Source: JAEZFI01 sp044508215 (GTDB lineage: Bacteria; Actinomycetota; Acidimicrobiia; Acidimicrobiales; Microtrichaceae). From it: 64,000 bases of DNA. Both the position numbers and the translations under genes were made by a program. Positions 15,012 through 23,335 of this stretch are shown in pieces. Every line of letters starts with the position of its first letter. Position 1 is the stretch's first letter. The notes under the pieces were generated by a model, which made no database searches, was not told the DNA's origin, and saw nothing but the letters and a program-made list of their open reading frames with translations. Location: contig JBIQID010000002.1 of the NCBI GenBank assembly GCA_044508215.1, forward strand, positions 1-64,000, written 5' to 3'.

Positions 15012-16231
15012 CAGCGGGGGGTGACCGAGGTCGGGAGGTGGGCGAAGCCCCGCACGTTCACCGAGTGCACGCGCTCGATGCCGTTCGGGTCCACCTCGTA
15101 GGTGGCGACCTTCGCGACCAGCTCTTCGAGCGCCACCCGGGCCTCCAGGCGGGCGAGCGACGCGCCCAGGCAGAAGTGGCGGCCGAAGCCGAAGCTGAGG
15201 ATCGGCTGCGGATCGGGACGGCCGAGGTCGTAGCGATCGGGGTCGGGGAACACCCGGTCGTCGCGGTTGGCGGACCCGACGAGGAGGACCACCCGGTCGC
15301 CCTCGGGGATCACGCCGTCGTGCAGCTCGACGTCCGAGGTCGCGATGCGGGCGAGCATCTGGGTCGAGGTGTCGTAGCGGAGCGTCTCCTCCACCCACGC
15401 CGGCACCTTCGCGGCGTCGGCGAACGGCACCTCCCGCTGGTCGGGGTTCCGCCACGCCCAGTACCAGGCGTTGCCGAGCAGCTTCGTGGTGGTCTCGTTG
15501 CCGGCGACCACCATCAGGAAGAGGAAGCTCGTGATGTCGTCGTCGCTCAGGCGGTCGCCGTCCACCTCGGCGTCGACGAGCGCCGAGGTGAGGTCGTCGG
15601 TGCGCCGCCGACGGCGCTCGGCGATCATCTCGGCGTAGTAGCCCGCGAGGGTGAACGCCGCCTCGATCCCCGCCGGCGGCACGCCGTGCACCCCCTCCTC
15701 GCGGTGGACCAGCAGGTCGGCGAGGCGCCGCAGGTCGTCACGGTCGGCCTCGGGCACGCCGATCAGCTCGGAGATGACGTCCATCGGGAGCCTGCCGGCG
15801 AAGTCCGAGATGAAGTCGAACTCCCCCCGCTCGAGCGCAGCGTCGAGGTGGAGGTGGGTCAGCTCGCGGATCCGAGGCTCGAGCTCGAGCACCCGCCGAG
15901 GGGTGAACCCCCGGGAGACCAGGCCCCGCATCCGGCCGTGGAGCGGCGGGTCCATCGCGAGGAACGACATCGTGCGGTGCGCGTGCGGGCCCGAGGCCTC
16001 GGGATCGAGGGAGACGCCGTGCGACGAGCTGAAGCGCTCCGAGTCGCGGAACGCCTCCACGACGTCCGCGTGCCGCGAGAGGGCCCAGAACCCCTCCTCC
16101 TCGTTGTGGTAGAGCGGCGCCTCGTCCCGCAGCCGCTGGTAGGTCGGGTACGGGTCCTCGTGGATCTCGTACGCGTACGGGCTGTACCGCAGGGGGCCGC
16201 CCGCGGTGTCGACCGGGTCCGTGACGGTCAT
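15011..16231 (-). CDS. Cytochrome P450, CYP123-like
   Basis: The 406-residue soluble bacterial-type P450 has the I-helix motif VVAGNETTTKLL, the ExxR in WVEETLRYD, and the haem loop FGFGRHFCLGASLARLEA with the Cys ligand. The N-terminal region (YSPYAYEIHEDPYPTYQRLRDEAP) is typical of class I enzymes that take electrons from a ferredoxin. By position next to TetR, SDR and CYP51 it corresponds to mycobacterial CYP123; subfamily membership was not tested. The start ATG overlaps the TetR stop (ATGA). Substrate unknown, presumably the same pathway as CYP51. Confidence 0.92.
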   Translation of the reverse strand: MTVTDPVDTAGGPLRYSPYAYEIHEDPYPTYQRLRDEAPLYHNEEEGFWALSRHADVVEAFRDSERFSSSHGVSLDPEASGPHAHRTMSFLAMDPPLHGRMRGLVSRGFTPRRVLELEPRIRELTHLHLDAALERGEFDFISDFAGRLPMDVISELIGVPEADRDDLRRLADLLVHREEGVHGVPPAGIEAAFTLAGYYAEMIAERRRRRTDDLTSALVDAEVDGDRLSDDDITSFLFLMVVAGNETTTKLLGNAWYWAWRNPDQREVPFADAAKVPAWVEETLRYDTSTQMLARIATSDVELHDGVIPEGDRVVLLVGSANRDDRVFPDPDRYDLGRPDPQPILSFGFGRHFCLGASLARLEARVALEELVAKVATYEVDPNGIERVHSVNVRGFAHLPTSVTPR

Positions 16232-16944
16232 CGGCGGGCCTCCTCGTGGCCGGAGCTGTCGGAGCGGTGGGCACCGCCGGGGCGTTCGTCGTCGGGCACC
16301 ACCAGGCGGGCGACCGTGGCGAACTGCTCGGGCAGGTCGTCGTAGGAGAGGTGGCCCATCCCGGCCTGCACCAGGGCGCCGCTGACCGTGAGCTCGAGCG
16401 TGGCGAGCACCGCTGGATCGGCATCCTCGCCGAGCGCGAGGACCAACCGCCTGCGCATCTCCGCACCGATGCGGTCGCGCAGCAGCTTCACGTCGGGATC
16501 GGCGGCCAGCATCGCCACCGAGCACGCTGCGGCGAGGGCCGGCTCGTCGACGGCCACGTGGCCGAACTCGGACAGGGTGCGGACGGTGCGCTCTCGGCGC
16601 GACAGGCCCTCGGGCTGCTCGGGCTCCGCCAGCGCACGGAGCCGGCGCCAGAACACCTCGGTGACGAGGTGCTCCTTCGACGTGAAGTACGTGTACGCCG
16701 TGGCGGGGGCCACCTCGGCCCGGCGGGCGACGCTGCGGACCGTCAGGGCATCGAAGCCGACGGCGCGGACCTCGTCCAGCGCAGCCTCGACCAGCCGATC
16801 CACCGTGGCCGCCTGCCGGGTGGACAGGTGGCGACGGGGTGCCTCAGCCGGAGGGCGCCTCTCTGGCCCCGGGCCAGCTCCGCTCAGCCCCACTCGCTGC
16901 GCTCGCTTCTTCGGCTGCGCTACCCGGGGCTCGGACCTGGACAT
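16228..16944 (-). CDS. TetR-family transcriptional regulator of the CYP51 operon
   Basis: The 238-residue regulator has a basic N-terminal extension and then a TetR helix-turn-helix: VDRLVEAALDEVRAVGFDAL, TVRSVARRAEVAPATAYTYF and TSKEHLVTEVF. The ligand domain follows and is not assignable to a known ligand class. It is the first gene of the eight-gene operon. The ATG at 16942-16944 lies inside a 16-bp palindrome and 8 nt after a -10 sequence, which strongly suggests autoregulation with a leaderless mRNA. A lipid or steroid inducer is plausible from the operon content. Confidence 0.92.
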   Translation of the reverse strand: MSRSEPRVAQPKKRAQRVGLSGAGPGPERRPPAEAPRRHLSTRQAATVDRLVEAALDEVRAVGFDALTVRSVARRAEVAPATAYTYFTSKEHLVTEVFWRRLRALAEPEQPEGLSRRERTVRTLSEFGHVAVDEPALAAACSVAMLAADPDVKLLRDRIGAEMRRRLVLALGEDADPAVLATLELTVSGALVQAGMGHLSYDDLPEQFATVARLVVPDDERPGGAHRSDSSGHEEARR

Positions 16945-16952
16945 GTGTCCAG
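16937..16952 (-). promoter_or_regulatory. Palindromic operator overlapping the TetR start codon
   Basis: CTGGACA and TGTCCAG are 7-bp arms separated by 2 bp. The palindrome begins right after the -10 and covers the predicted transcription start and the ATG, the expected place for a TetR-type repressor to block its own operon. Confidence 0.65.
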
Positions 16953-16981
16953 ATGCTAGTCCGGCTCGTAGGGCGGGGCAA
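16953..16981 (-). promoter_or_regulatory. Promoter of the TetR-CYP51 operon
   Basis: On the minus strand TTGCCC (16976-16981) and TAGCAT (16953-16958) are 17 bp apart. The -10 ends 8 nt before the TetR ATG, consistent with leaderless transcription of the first gene. Confidence 0.55.
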
Positions 16982-17068
16982 CGGTGGGTCGAGGATGGCC
17001 TGAGGGCCCGACGGGGTAACCCCTGGTTCCACCGCCCGCGACCGCGGGTGCGCACCAGGAGGTCCCCC

Positions 17069-17878
17069 ATGGCACGGAATCGTCGGAGCCCCCGGGCCGA
17101 GCACCTGGAGGTGGCTCGAGAAGCGGGTCTCGGGACCGTCTCCGTCCCGAGCATCGCCGCAGGCGTGCTGTGCGCGTACGGCGCCTTCGCACTGGTCGCC
17201 GCCGTCGTCGGGGCGATCCTCTCGTCCCTCGACGTGTCGACCGACTTCCGGACCAACGACTGGACGGGCAGCGGGGCGGTCGCCCTGCTCTCCAGCGCCG
17301 TGGCGCTCTTCCTCGCCTACCTGTTCGGCGGCTACGTGGCCGGCCGGATGGCGCGGCGGGCCGGCCTGCTCCACGGCATCGCCGTGTTCGTGGTGAGCCT
17401 CCTGCTGGGCGGCGCCGTCGGCGCCGTGGTGGGTGGCCTGACCGACGACACCGCCATCCGCGACAACCTCCAGAGCATCGGCGTGCCGACCACCTGGGAC
17501 CAGGTCACCGGCATGGCGGCCACCGGCGCGATCGTCGCCCTGGCGGCGATCCTCGTGGGCTCGCTCGTGGGCGCAGCCATGGGCGAGAGGTGGCACACCA
17601 AGCTGGCCCGGCGCTGGGCGGACCCGTCGATCGGCCCCGCTGCCGACGCCGAGGCTGCTGCCGAGCGCGCCCGGCAGGAGCGCGCTGCGCAGCGCGGCGA
17701 CGACCTCGTCGAGGGCGAGTCCGTGCACTACCTCGACCTGCGCGACCGCGACGACCGCGACGACCGCGAGGTCCGCGACCCTGCTCCCACCGACGTCGTG
17801 GACCTCCACGACGTCGACGGGGACGAGCCGCGCTACACGGCGGCCGAGTGGGAGGCCCGGATGCGCAGCAGGCGCTGA
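17069..17878 (+). CDS. Unknown four-segment membrane protein with charged C-terminal tail
   Basis: The 269-residue protein has about four membrane segments grouped in two glycine-rich pairs: VLCAYGAFALVAAVVGAIL, VALFLAYLFGGYVAGRMARR, FVVSLLLGGAVGAVV and GAIVALAAILVGSLVGA. The cytosolic tail (from about residue 185) is strongly charged and contains a short Asp-Arg repeat (RDRDDRDDRE, codons near 17745-17775). The ATG is supported by AGGAGG at 17057-17062. It is divergent from the TetR gene with 124 nt between. No known function; the glycine-rich segments resemble small stress-related membrane proteins. Confidence 0.8.
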   Translation: MARNRRSPRAEHLEVAREAGLGTVSVPSIAAGVLCAYGAFALVAAVVGAILSSLDVSTDFRTNDWTGSGAVALLSSAVALFLAYLFGGYVAGRMARRAGLLHGIAVFVVSLLLGGAVGAVVGGLTDDTAIRDNLQSIGVPTTWDQVTGMAATGAIVALAAILVGSLVGAAMGERWHTKLARRWADPSIGPAADAEAAAERARQERAAQRGDDLVEGESVHYLDLRDRDDRDDREVRDPAPTDVVDLHDVDGDEPRYTAAEWEARMRSRR

Positions 17879-17888
17879 CGGGTCGGCT

Positions 17889-17905
17889 CCGGCCAGCCAG
17901 GCCGG
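17889..17905. terminator. Candidate bidirectional terminator hairpin
   Basis: CCGGCC and GGCCGG form a perfect 6-bp stem with a 5-nt loop, exactly between two convergent genes (stops at 17878 and 17906). No T run is present on either side. Confidence 0.4.
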
Positions 17906-20035
17906 CTACAGGCCGAGCATCCGCCAGTAGGTGTCGAGGAGCGTCGGACCGAGCCAACGAGCGACCAGCTCGCGGCCCTCGTAGTCGACGTGCAGCCCGT
18001 CGTTGCGGAGGAGCGGGTCGAGCGGGCCGCCGGGCCAGGCCTCGAAGAAGCTCGCGTACGGCACGACGGCGACGTTCCGACGCCCGGCCGCGACCTCCGC
18101 CTGGAGCTGGTTCACCAGCACCATCCGCCGAGGGTCGTTGGCGGGCGTCGGGACGGTGCGGTCCGGAAGGTTCAGGCCCTGCATCACGGGCGGGTTGTCG
18201 AGCCAGAGGATCGGCACGCCCGCGCCGCCGAGCAGGTCGAGGACCCGGTGGTAGGCATCGCGCAGCACCCCGTCGTAGCGCGGCTGGCCGACGTGTTCCC
18301 ACGGGAGGTCCGGCGCCAGCCGGCGATCGGTCGCGTCGTGGAACGACCCGGCCAGCACGATCACGTCGGGCTGCGTCTCGGCGATGGCGTCCCGCCAGAT
18401 CTGCTCCCACTGCTCGCACTTCGGGTCGAAGTCGATCTCCTTGCCGGCGATGTTCTCGGTGCCGCCGGTGACCAGGCCGCACCCCATCAGCCCGTAGCCG
18501 GCGACGTCGAAGACCTTCGGCCCCGCGTCGTCCCAGAGGTCCAGTGCGTGAGCCAGGAACACGGCGCTCGAGTCGCCGACCACCAGCATCCGCAGCCGCC
18601 GCACCGGCCGACGGATCTCGGGCGGCTCGAGCGGCCCGCTCCCCCGCGCCACCGCCGGGGCCGCCGTCGTGGTCGTCGTCTGCTCCGGTTGCGACAGGGC
18701 GGTGGTCGAGGTGGTCGACCCCTGCACGGCCCGGTCCTCGGGGACGACGGGCGTGGTGTCCCTCACGGTCGCCTCGAGCTCCAGCCGGTCCCCGCCGGCC
18801 GCGGCCACCCCGACGGTGCCGCCGCCCGCCCCGCTCGTGACCGCGACGAGGGCCACCACCAGCACCGACCCGAACGCGGGGGCCAGGCGGAAGAGCGGTT
18901 GGGAGAGCACCCGCCGGCCACGGCGGAGCGGCTCCTCCACGAAGCGGTGCAGCAGCTCCGCCGCGGCCACCGTCGTGGCGAGCCGCAGTGCCAGGAGCGG
19001 CCAGAACGAGAGGTCGGTCCGCTCCGGGCTGACCACCATGAACAGCGGGAAGTGCAGCAGGTACAGCGAGTAGGACCGCTGGCCCAGCCAGACGAGCACC
19101 GGGCGGCGGAGCACGATCGCCACCAGGTTGCCGCCGTCGAGGCACGCAGCGATCAGCACGCACGAGCCCACCGCATAGGCAGCGAACCCACCCTGGTAGA
19201 TCCAGGCGGCGTCCTTCGGGACGGTGATCCAGATCGCGATCCCGCCGACCAGCGCGATGGGGCCGAGGACCCTGACCACCGTGCGGAGCGGTCCCGGTGC
19301 CACGGGGTCGCCCATCCGATGCCGCGCCAGCAGCACTGCCAGCACGCAACCCGCCAGGATCTCTGCGGCCCGGGTGTCGGTCCCCAGGTAGATCCGGTCG
19401 GGCCCCATCGAGGTGACGAACGGCAGGACCGCTGACGCGAGGGCGAGGACACCGAGCGACACGCCGAGCCGGCGGCGGATCGAGCCGGCCCGCGAGCGCC
19501 AGAGCACCACGGCCACGACCAGCGGGAACAGCACGTAGAACTGCTCCTCGATCGCGAGGCTCCAGAAGTGCAGCACCGGCGACGGTGTGGCGTAGTGGTC
19601 GAGGTACGCCTGGCCGCTCGCGATGAACCGCCAGTTGGCCACGTAGCCCAGGGCGGCGAGGACGTCGCCGCGCATCCGTCCCAGCTGGGTCGGGTCGGCG
19701 AGGGTCGCACCGAAGGCCACCACCGCCGCGAGGGTCACCAGCGCGGCGGGGAGCAGGCGCCGGAAGCGCCGCACCCAGAACTGCCAGAGGTCGATCCGGC
19801 CGTTGCCGGCCTGCTCCTGCACGAGCAGCGTCGTGATGAGGAAGCCCGACAGCGTGAAGAACGTCGAGATGGCGAAGATCGACCCCTGGGCCCACAGCGC
19901 ACCGTGGTGGTACAGCATCGTGGCCACGATGCCGAGGCCCCGGTAGCCGTCGAGTGCCGGGACGTAGCCGGGCCGTCGCCCCAGCCGACCGTCAGGCGCG
20001 GCGGACCCCGCCGACGACCCGGTCAGGGCGGACAC
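17906..20035 (-). CDS. Membrane O-acyltransferase fused to an SGNH hydrolase-like domain
   Basis: The 709-residue two-domain protein begins with an acyltransferase-3 domain of about ten membrane segments (residues 20-390) with the family motifs VPALDGYRGLGIV, LYHHGALW, FFTLSGFLITTLL and LHFWSLAIEEQFYVLFPL. A Thr/Ser-rich linker leads to an external SGNH-type domain (from about residue 470) with VVGDSSAVFL (Ser), and DGLHVDYEG carrying the C-terminal Asp and His. Such OafA-like fusions acetylate cell-surface polysaccharides. I chose GTG 20035, which overlaps the upstream gene by 13 nt; the frame remains open upstream to 20089. Confidence 0.9.
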   Translation of the reverse strand: MSALTGSSAGSAAPDGRLGRRPGYVPALDGYRGLGIVATMLYHHGALWAQGSIFAISTFFTLSGFLITTLLVQEQAGNGRIDLWQFWVRRFRRLLPAALVTLAAVVAFGATLADPTQLGRMRGDVLAALGYVANWRFIASGQAYLDHYATPSPVLHFWSLAIEEQFYVLFPLVVAVVLWRSRAGSIRRRLGVSLGVLALASAVLPFVTSMGPDRIYLGTDTRAAEILAGCVLAVLLARHRMGDPVAPGPLRTVVRVLGPIALVGGIAIWITVPKDAAWIYQGGFAAYAVGSCVLIAACLDGGNLVAIVLRRPVLVWLGQRSYSLYLLHFPLFMVVSPERTDLSFWPLLALRLATTVAAAELLHRFVEEPLRRGRRVLSQPLFRLAPAFGSVLVVALVAVTSGAGGGTVGVAAAGGDRLELEATVRDTTPVVPEDRAVQGSTTSTTALSQPEQTTTTTAAPAVARGSGPLEPPEIRRPVRRLRMLVVGDSSAVFLAHALDLWDDAGPKVFDVAGYGLMGCGLVTGGTENIAGKEIDFDPKCEQWEQIWRDAIAETQPDVIVLAGSFHDATDRRLAPDLPWEHVGQPRYDGVLRDAYHRVLDLLGGAGVPILWLDNPPVMQGLNLPDRTVPTPANDPRRMVLVNQLQAEVAAGRRNVAVVPYASFFEAWPGGPLDPLLRNDGLHVDYEGRELVARWLGPTLLDTYWRMLGL

Positions 20036-20679
20036 GGCGAACCGGCCTCCTCGAGGTTCGCGCACACCGTCGCCCTGGTGACCTTCCACTCGCCGTCGAC
20101 CAGGCGAGCTGCCCCCGTGCCGTCGGGCACCAGCAGCTCACCGCTCGCCAGCACCGAGAAGCGCACGGACGCCGTGCTCGACGACGTGAAGTGGACCTCG
20201 GAGACGGTGCCCTTCGTGTTCGCGAGCTGCAGCGCGAGCTCGCCCTCGGACGCCGCCCGGAGCGCCTCCTCGACACCCCTCGGATCGTCCACCACCGCCA
20301 GGCGGTCGCGGAAGGGGCGTGCACCGTCGTAGAGCACCACGAACGCGGTCCGGACCTCGGCTTCGGCGGCGTCGCTGTCCGCCGGCAGCTCCCCCTCGTC
20401 GCCCGGCTCCGGGGCATCGGCCAGCGCGGTCGTGGACGGAGCGGCCAGTCGCTCCCGGGCGTCGGGGCGGGCGTCGATCGTCCGCTCGAGGGCCAGGATG
20501 CGCTGTTCGAGGTCGCCGGCGCGCAGCTGGGCTGCCACCCCGAAGCCGAGGCCTCCGAGGGCCAGCACCACGGCAGCCGCCGCCCAGGCCCCGGCGTTGT
20601 CCTCGCCGCGGCCCTCGTCGCCGCGGCGAGCCCTCTCGCGGCCTGGCTCATCGCGACCGCGCCGCGTCCGTCCCAGCAT
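20023..20679 (-). CDS. Unknown single-pass membrane protein
   Basis: The 218-residue protein has a charged cytosolic N-terminus (RRGRDEPGRERARRGDEGRG), one membrane segment (AWAAAAVVLALGGLGFGVAAQL), a short coiled-coil stretch (AGDLEQRILALERTID), and a C-terminal region (about residues 110-218) of NTF2-like appearance ending in a Cys pair. Its last 13 nt overlap the acyltransferase gene and its start is one base from the ilvD stop, so the three genes probably form one transcript. It may assist the acyltransferase; this is inference from adjacency. Confidence 0.75.
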   Translation of the reverse strand: MLGRTRRGRDEPGRERARRGDEGRGEDNAGAWAAAAVVLALGGLGFGVAAQLRAGDLEQRILALERTIDARPDARERLAAPSTTALADAPEPGDEGELPADSDAAEAEVRTAFVVLYDGARPFRDRLAVVDDPRGVEEALRAASEGELALQLANTKGTVSEVHFTSSSTASVRFSVLASGELLVPDGTGAARLVDGEWKVTRATVCANLEEAGSPCPP

Positions 20680-20680
20680 G

Positions 20681-22369
20681 TCAGGCCTCGGTGATGGCGC
20701 CCTTCTCCGCGCCCTGCGCCAGGCGCGCGTACTTGGCGAGGACACCCGTGGTGTACCGGGGCTCGGCCGGCTTCCAGTCGGCGCGACGCTCGGCGAGCAC
20801 CGCTTCCGGCACGTGGAGCTCGATGGTGTGCGCCCGAGCGTCGATGGTGATCCGGTCGCCGTCCTCGATGAACGCGATCGGGCCGCCGTCGACCGCCTCC
20901 GGCGCCACGTGGCCCACGCAGAAGCCGTGGGTGCCTCCGGAGAAGCGGCCGTCGGTGATCAGCGCCGTGTCGGCGCCTCGGCCGACGCCCTTCAGCGCGC
21001 CCGTGATGGCGAGCATCTCCCGCATCCCCGGACCGCCCTTCGGGCCCTCGTAGCGGATCACGAGCACGTCACCGGGCTGGATCCGCTCGGCGAGGACGGC
21101 CTCCATGGCGGCGTCCTCGCGGTCGAACACGCGGGCGGTGCCCTCGAAGTGCGTCACGTCGATCCCGGCCACCTTCACCACGGCGCCGTTCGGGGCCAGC
21201 GACCCACGCAGGATCGAGATGCCACCGATGTCGTGGATCGGGTCGTCGAAGCGGTGGATCACCTCGCCGTCGGGGGCGGGCGCCTTGATGAGCGCCAGGT
21301 TCTCGCCGACGGTGCGACCGGTGACGGTGACCTCGTCGAGGTGGAGCATCCCCTCGTCGGCGAGCATCTGCATCACCACCGGCACGCCGCCCACCCGGTC
21401 GATGTCGACCATCTCGTACTTGCCGTGCGGCCGGGTGTCGGCCACGTGCGGGACCTTCGCCGCGATGCGGTTGAAGTCCTCGAGCTGCAGCTCGACCCGC
21501 GCCTCGTACGCGATCGCCAGCAGGTGCAGCACCGCGTTGGTCGAGCCTCCGAGGGCCATCACCACGGCGATCGCGTTCTCGAACGCGCCCTTCGTGAGGA
21601 TGTCGCGGGGCCGGATGTTCTGGTCGAGCAGCCGGATGACCGCGGCACCCGACGCGTACGCGTAGTCGTCGCGGCGGCGGTCGACGGCCGGCGCGGCGGC
21701 GGAGCCGGGCAGCGAGAGGCCGAGCGCCTCGCCCACCGACGCCATGGTGTTCGCCGTGAACATCCCGGCACAGGCACCGATGGTGGGGCACGCGTTCGAC
21801 TCGACGGCGTGCAGCTCCTCCTCGTCGATGTCACCCGATGCGTAGGCGCCCACCGCCTCGAACACCGACACGATGTCGAGCTGCTTCCCGTTCAGCTGGC
21901 CCGGCAGCTTGGACCCGCCGTAGAGGAACACCGAGGGGAGGTTGAGGCGCGCCGAGGCCATCATCATCCCGGGCAGCGACTTGTCGCAGCCGGCGAAGCT
22001 GACCAGCGCGTCCAGGCGCTCGGCGTGCATCACCGTCTCGACGCTGTCGGCGATCACCTCGCGGCTCACGAGGGAGGCGTGCATCCCCTCGTGACCCATC
22101 GAGATGCCGTCGGACACGGCGATGGTGTTGAACTCGATCGGGAACCCACCCGCGGAGCGGACGCCCTCCTTCGCCTTCTTGGCGAGCCGGGCGAGCGGCA
22201 TGTTGCAGGGGGTGACCTCGTTCCACGACGACGCCACGCCCACCTGGTACCGCCCCCAGTCCTCGTCGGTCATCCCGACCGCGCGCAGCATCGCCCTCGC
22301 GGGGGCCTTCTGGTAGCCCTCGGTGACGTCGCCGGAACGCGGCCTCTGGCGGGGAGTGTCGTCGGACAT
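20681..22369 (-). CDS. ilvD: Dihydroxy-acid dehydratase
   Basis: IlvD is the iron-sulfur enzyme that dehydrates dihydroxyisovalerate and dihydroxymethylvalerate in branched-chain amino acid synthesis. The 562 residues are the usual length. Cluster and active-site motifs are visible: CNMPL, the Cys in SFAGCDKSLPGMMMA, NACPTIGACAGMFTANTM, and the C-terminal TDGRFSGGTHG with the active-site Ser. The ATG at 22367-22369 follows a TATCGT -10 by 7 nt with no ribosome-binding site. ilvB lies 19 kb away under separate control; no leader peptide is seen in front of ilvD. Confidence 0.97.
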   Translation of the reverse strand: MSDDTPRQRPRSGDVTEGYQKAPARAMLRAVGMTDEDWGRYQVGVASSWNEVTPCNMPLARLAKKAKEGVRSAGGFPIEFNTIAVSDGISMGHEGMHASLVSREVIADSVETVMHAERLDALVSFAGCDKSLPGMMMASARLNLPSVFLYGGSKLPGQLNGKQLDIVSVFEAVGAYASGDIDEEELHAVESNACPTIGACAGMFTANTMASVGEALGLSLPGSAAAPAVDRRRDDYAYASGAAVIRLLDQNIRPRDILTKGAFENAIAVVMALGGSTNAVLHLLAIAYEARVELQLEDFNRIAAKVPHVADTRPHGKYEMVDIDRVGGVPVVMQMLADEGMLHLDEVTVTGRTVGENLALIKAPAPDGEVIHRFDDPIHDIGGISILRGSLAPNGAVVKVAGIDVTHFEGTARVFDREDAAMEAVLAERIQPGDVLVIRYEGPKGGPGMREMLAITGALKGVGRGADTALITDGRFSGGTHGFCVGHVAPEAVDGGPIAFIEDGDRITIDARAHTIELHVPEAVLAERRADWKPAEPRYTTGVLAKYARLAQGAEKGAITEA

Positions 22370-22376
22370 GCACCGC

Positions 22377-22382
22377 ACGATA
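22377..22382 (-). promoter_or_regulatory. -10 element (TATCGT) of ilvD
   Basis: The hexamer ends 7 nt before the ilvD ATG, indicating a leaderless mRNA. There is no Shine-Dalgarno sequence. Confidence 0.5.
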
Positions 22383-22439
22383 TCCGTCGGGGGTGGCAGG
22401 AGGATCACGCGAAACGGCACGACCCGGGGCGGCGCGCCG

Positions 22440-22445
22440 TACCAT
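22440..22445 (+). promoter_or_regulatory. Candidate -10 (TACCAT) of the LppX-like lipoprotein gene
   Basis: TACCAT lies 43 nt upstream of the ATG at 22489, which also has GAGGAG at 22476-22481. This gene therefore seems to have a normal 5' leader, unlike its divergent neighbour ilvD. Confidence 0.35.
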
Positions 22446-22488
22446 CTGACCGTTCGAGACCGCCCGCCTGGGGACGAGGAGACCGCAC

Positions 22489-23328
22489 ATGCACGTGAAG
22501 ACCCGAGCCATGGTCGCCGGGGTGCTGGCAGCGCTCCTCCTGCTCGCCGGGTGCGGGGACGACAGCTCGTCGGGCTCCTCCGCCGGCGACGACGTCGAGA
22601 CCGACCGCACCGTCCCCGTCCCCGCCGGGCCCCTCGCGGCGCTCCGGTCGGCGGTCGCGAAGGCCTCGGAGAGCGGCTCGGCCCGCTTCTCGATCAGCAT
22701 CGACATCGGCGCTGCGCCGGGCGCAGAGCAGCTCGAGAGCATGGGAGGGTTCAGCGGCAAGGGGGCGTTCGACGGCACCAACTCGCAGATGGTCATGTCG
22801 ATCGCCGGCATGGAGATGGAGATGATCGCCACGCCCGAGTGGACCTACCAGCGCTTCCCCGGCAGCGACGGCTGGGTGAAGGTCCGCGGCGCAGGTGCCT
22901 CGGCGCAGTCCGGGTCGCTCGACCCGAGGGCGATCCTCGAGTCGCTCGGTGCCGGCGGCGCCGAGGTGCTGGACGCCGGCCAGGAGGAGATCGACGGCGT
23001 GACCTACGACCGGCTCGACGCCAAGGTCGACCTCGGTTCGTTCATGGCGGAGGGCCTCGAGGAGCTCGGTGACGAGGCCCTGACGGAGGAGTTCCAGTCG
23101 ATGGCCGGGATGCTCGACGACCTCGCCCTCACGATCTGGGTCGACCCGGCAGCGGACGTGGTCCGCCGCGTCACGGTCGACATGGGCCCGGCGCTCGGCG
23201 GGATGTCCCAGACGATCGATTACATGGACTGGGGCGACGAGTCGATCCGGGTCGAGCCGCCCGCCGACGCGCGAGAGATCACGCTCGAGGAGCTCGCCCA
23301 GATCGCGACGTCGCTCGGCGGCAACTGA
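22489..23328 (+). CDS. LppX/LprG-like lipoprotein
   Basis: The 279-residue secreted lipoprotein has a signal peptide with lipobox LLLAGC and a Ser/Asp linker. The mature part alternates short beta strands and helices (FSISIDIGA, GAFDGTNSQMVMSI, EWTYQRFPGSDGWVKV, TIWVDPAADVVRRVTVDMG) like the LppX/LprAFG family of half-barrel proteins, which bind or shuttle lipids in mycobacteria. Family assignment rests on pattern, not alignment. GAGGAG lies 7 nt before the ATG. A MATE transporter starts 8 nt downstream, so the two are co-transcribed; in mycobacteria LprG is likewise paired with an MFS exporter (P55). Confidence 0.78.
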   Translation: MHVKTRAMVAGVLAALLLLAGCGDDSSSGSSAGDDVETDRTVPVPAGPLAALRSAVAKASESGSARFSISIDIGAAPGAEQLESMGGFSGKGAFDGTNSQMVMSIAGMEMEMIATPEWTYQRFPGSDGWVKVRGAGASAQSGSLDPRAILESLGAGGAEVLDAGQEEIDGVTYDRLDAKVDLGSFMAEGLEELGDEALTEEFQSMAGMLDDLALTIWVDPAADVVRRVTVDMGPALGGMSQTIDYMDWGDESIRVEPPADAREITLEELAQIATSLGGN

Positions 23329-23335
23329 CCCCCAG

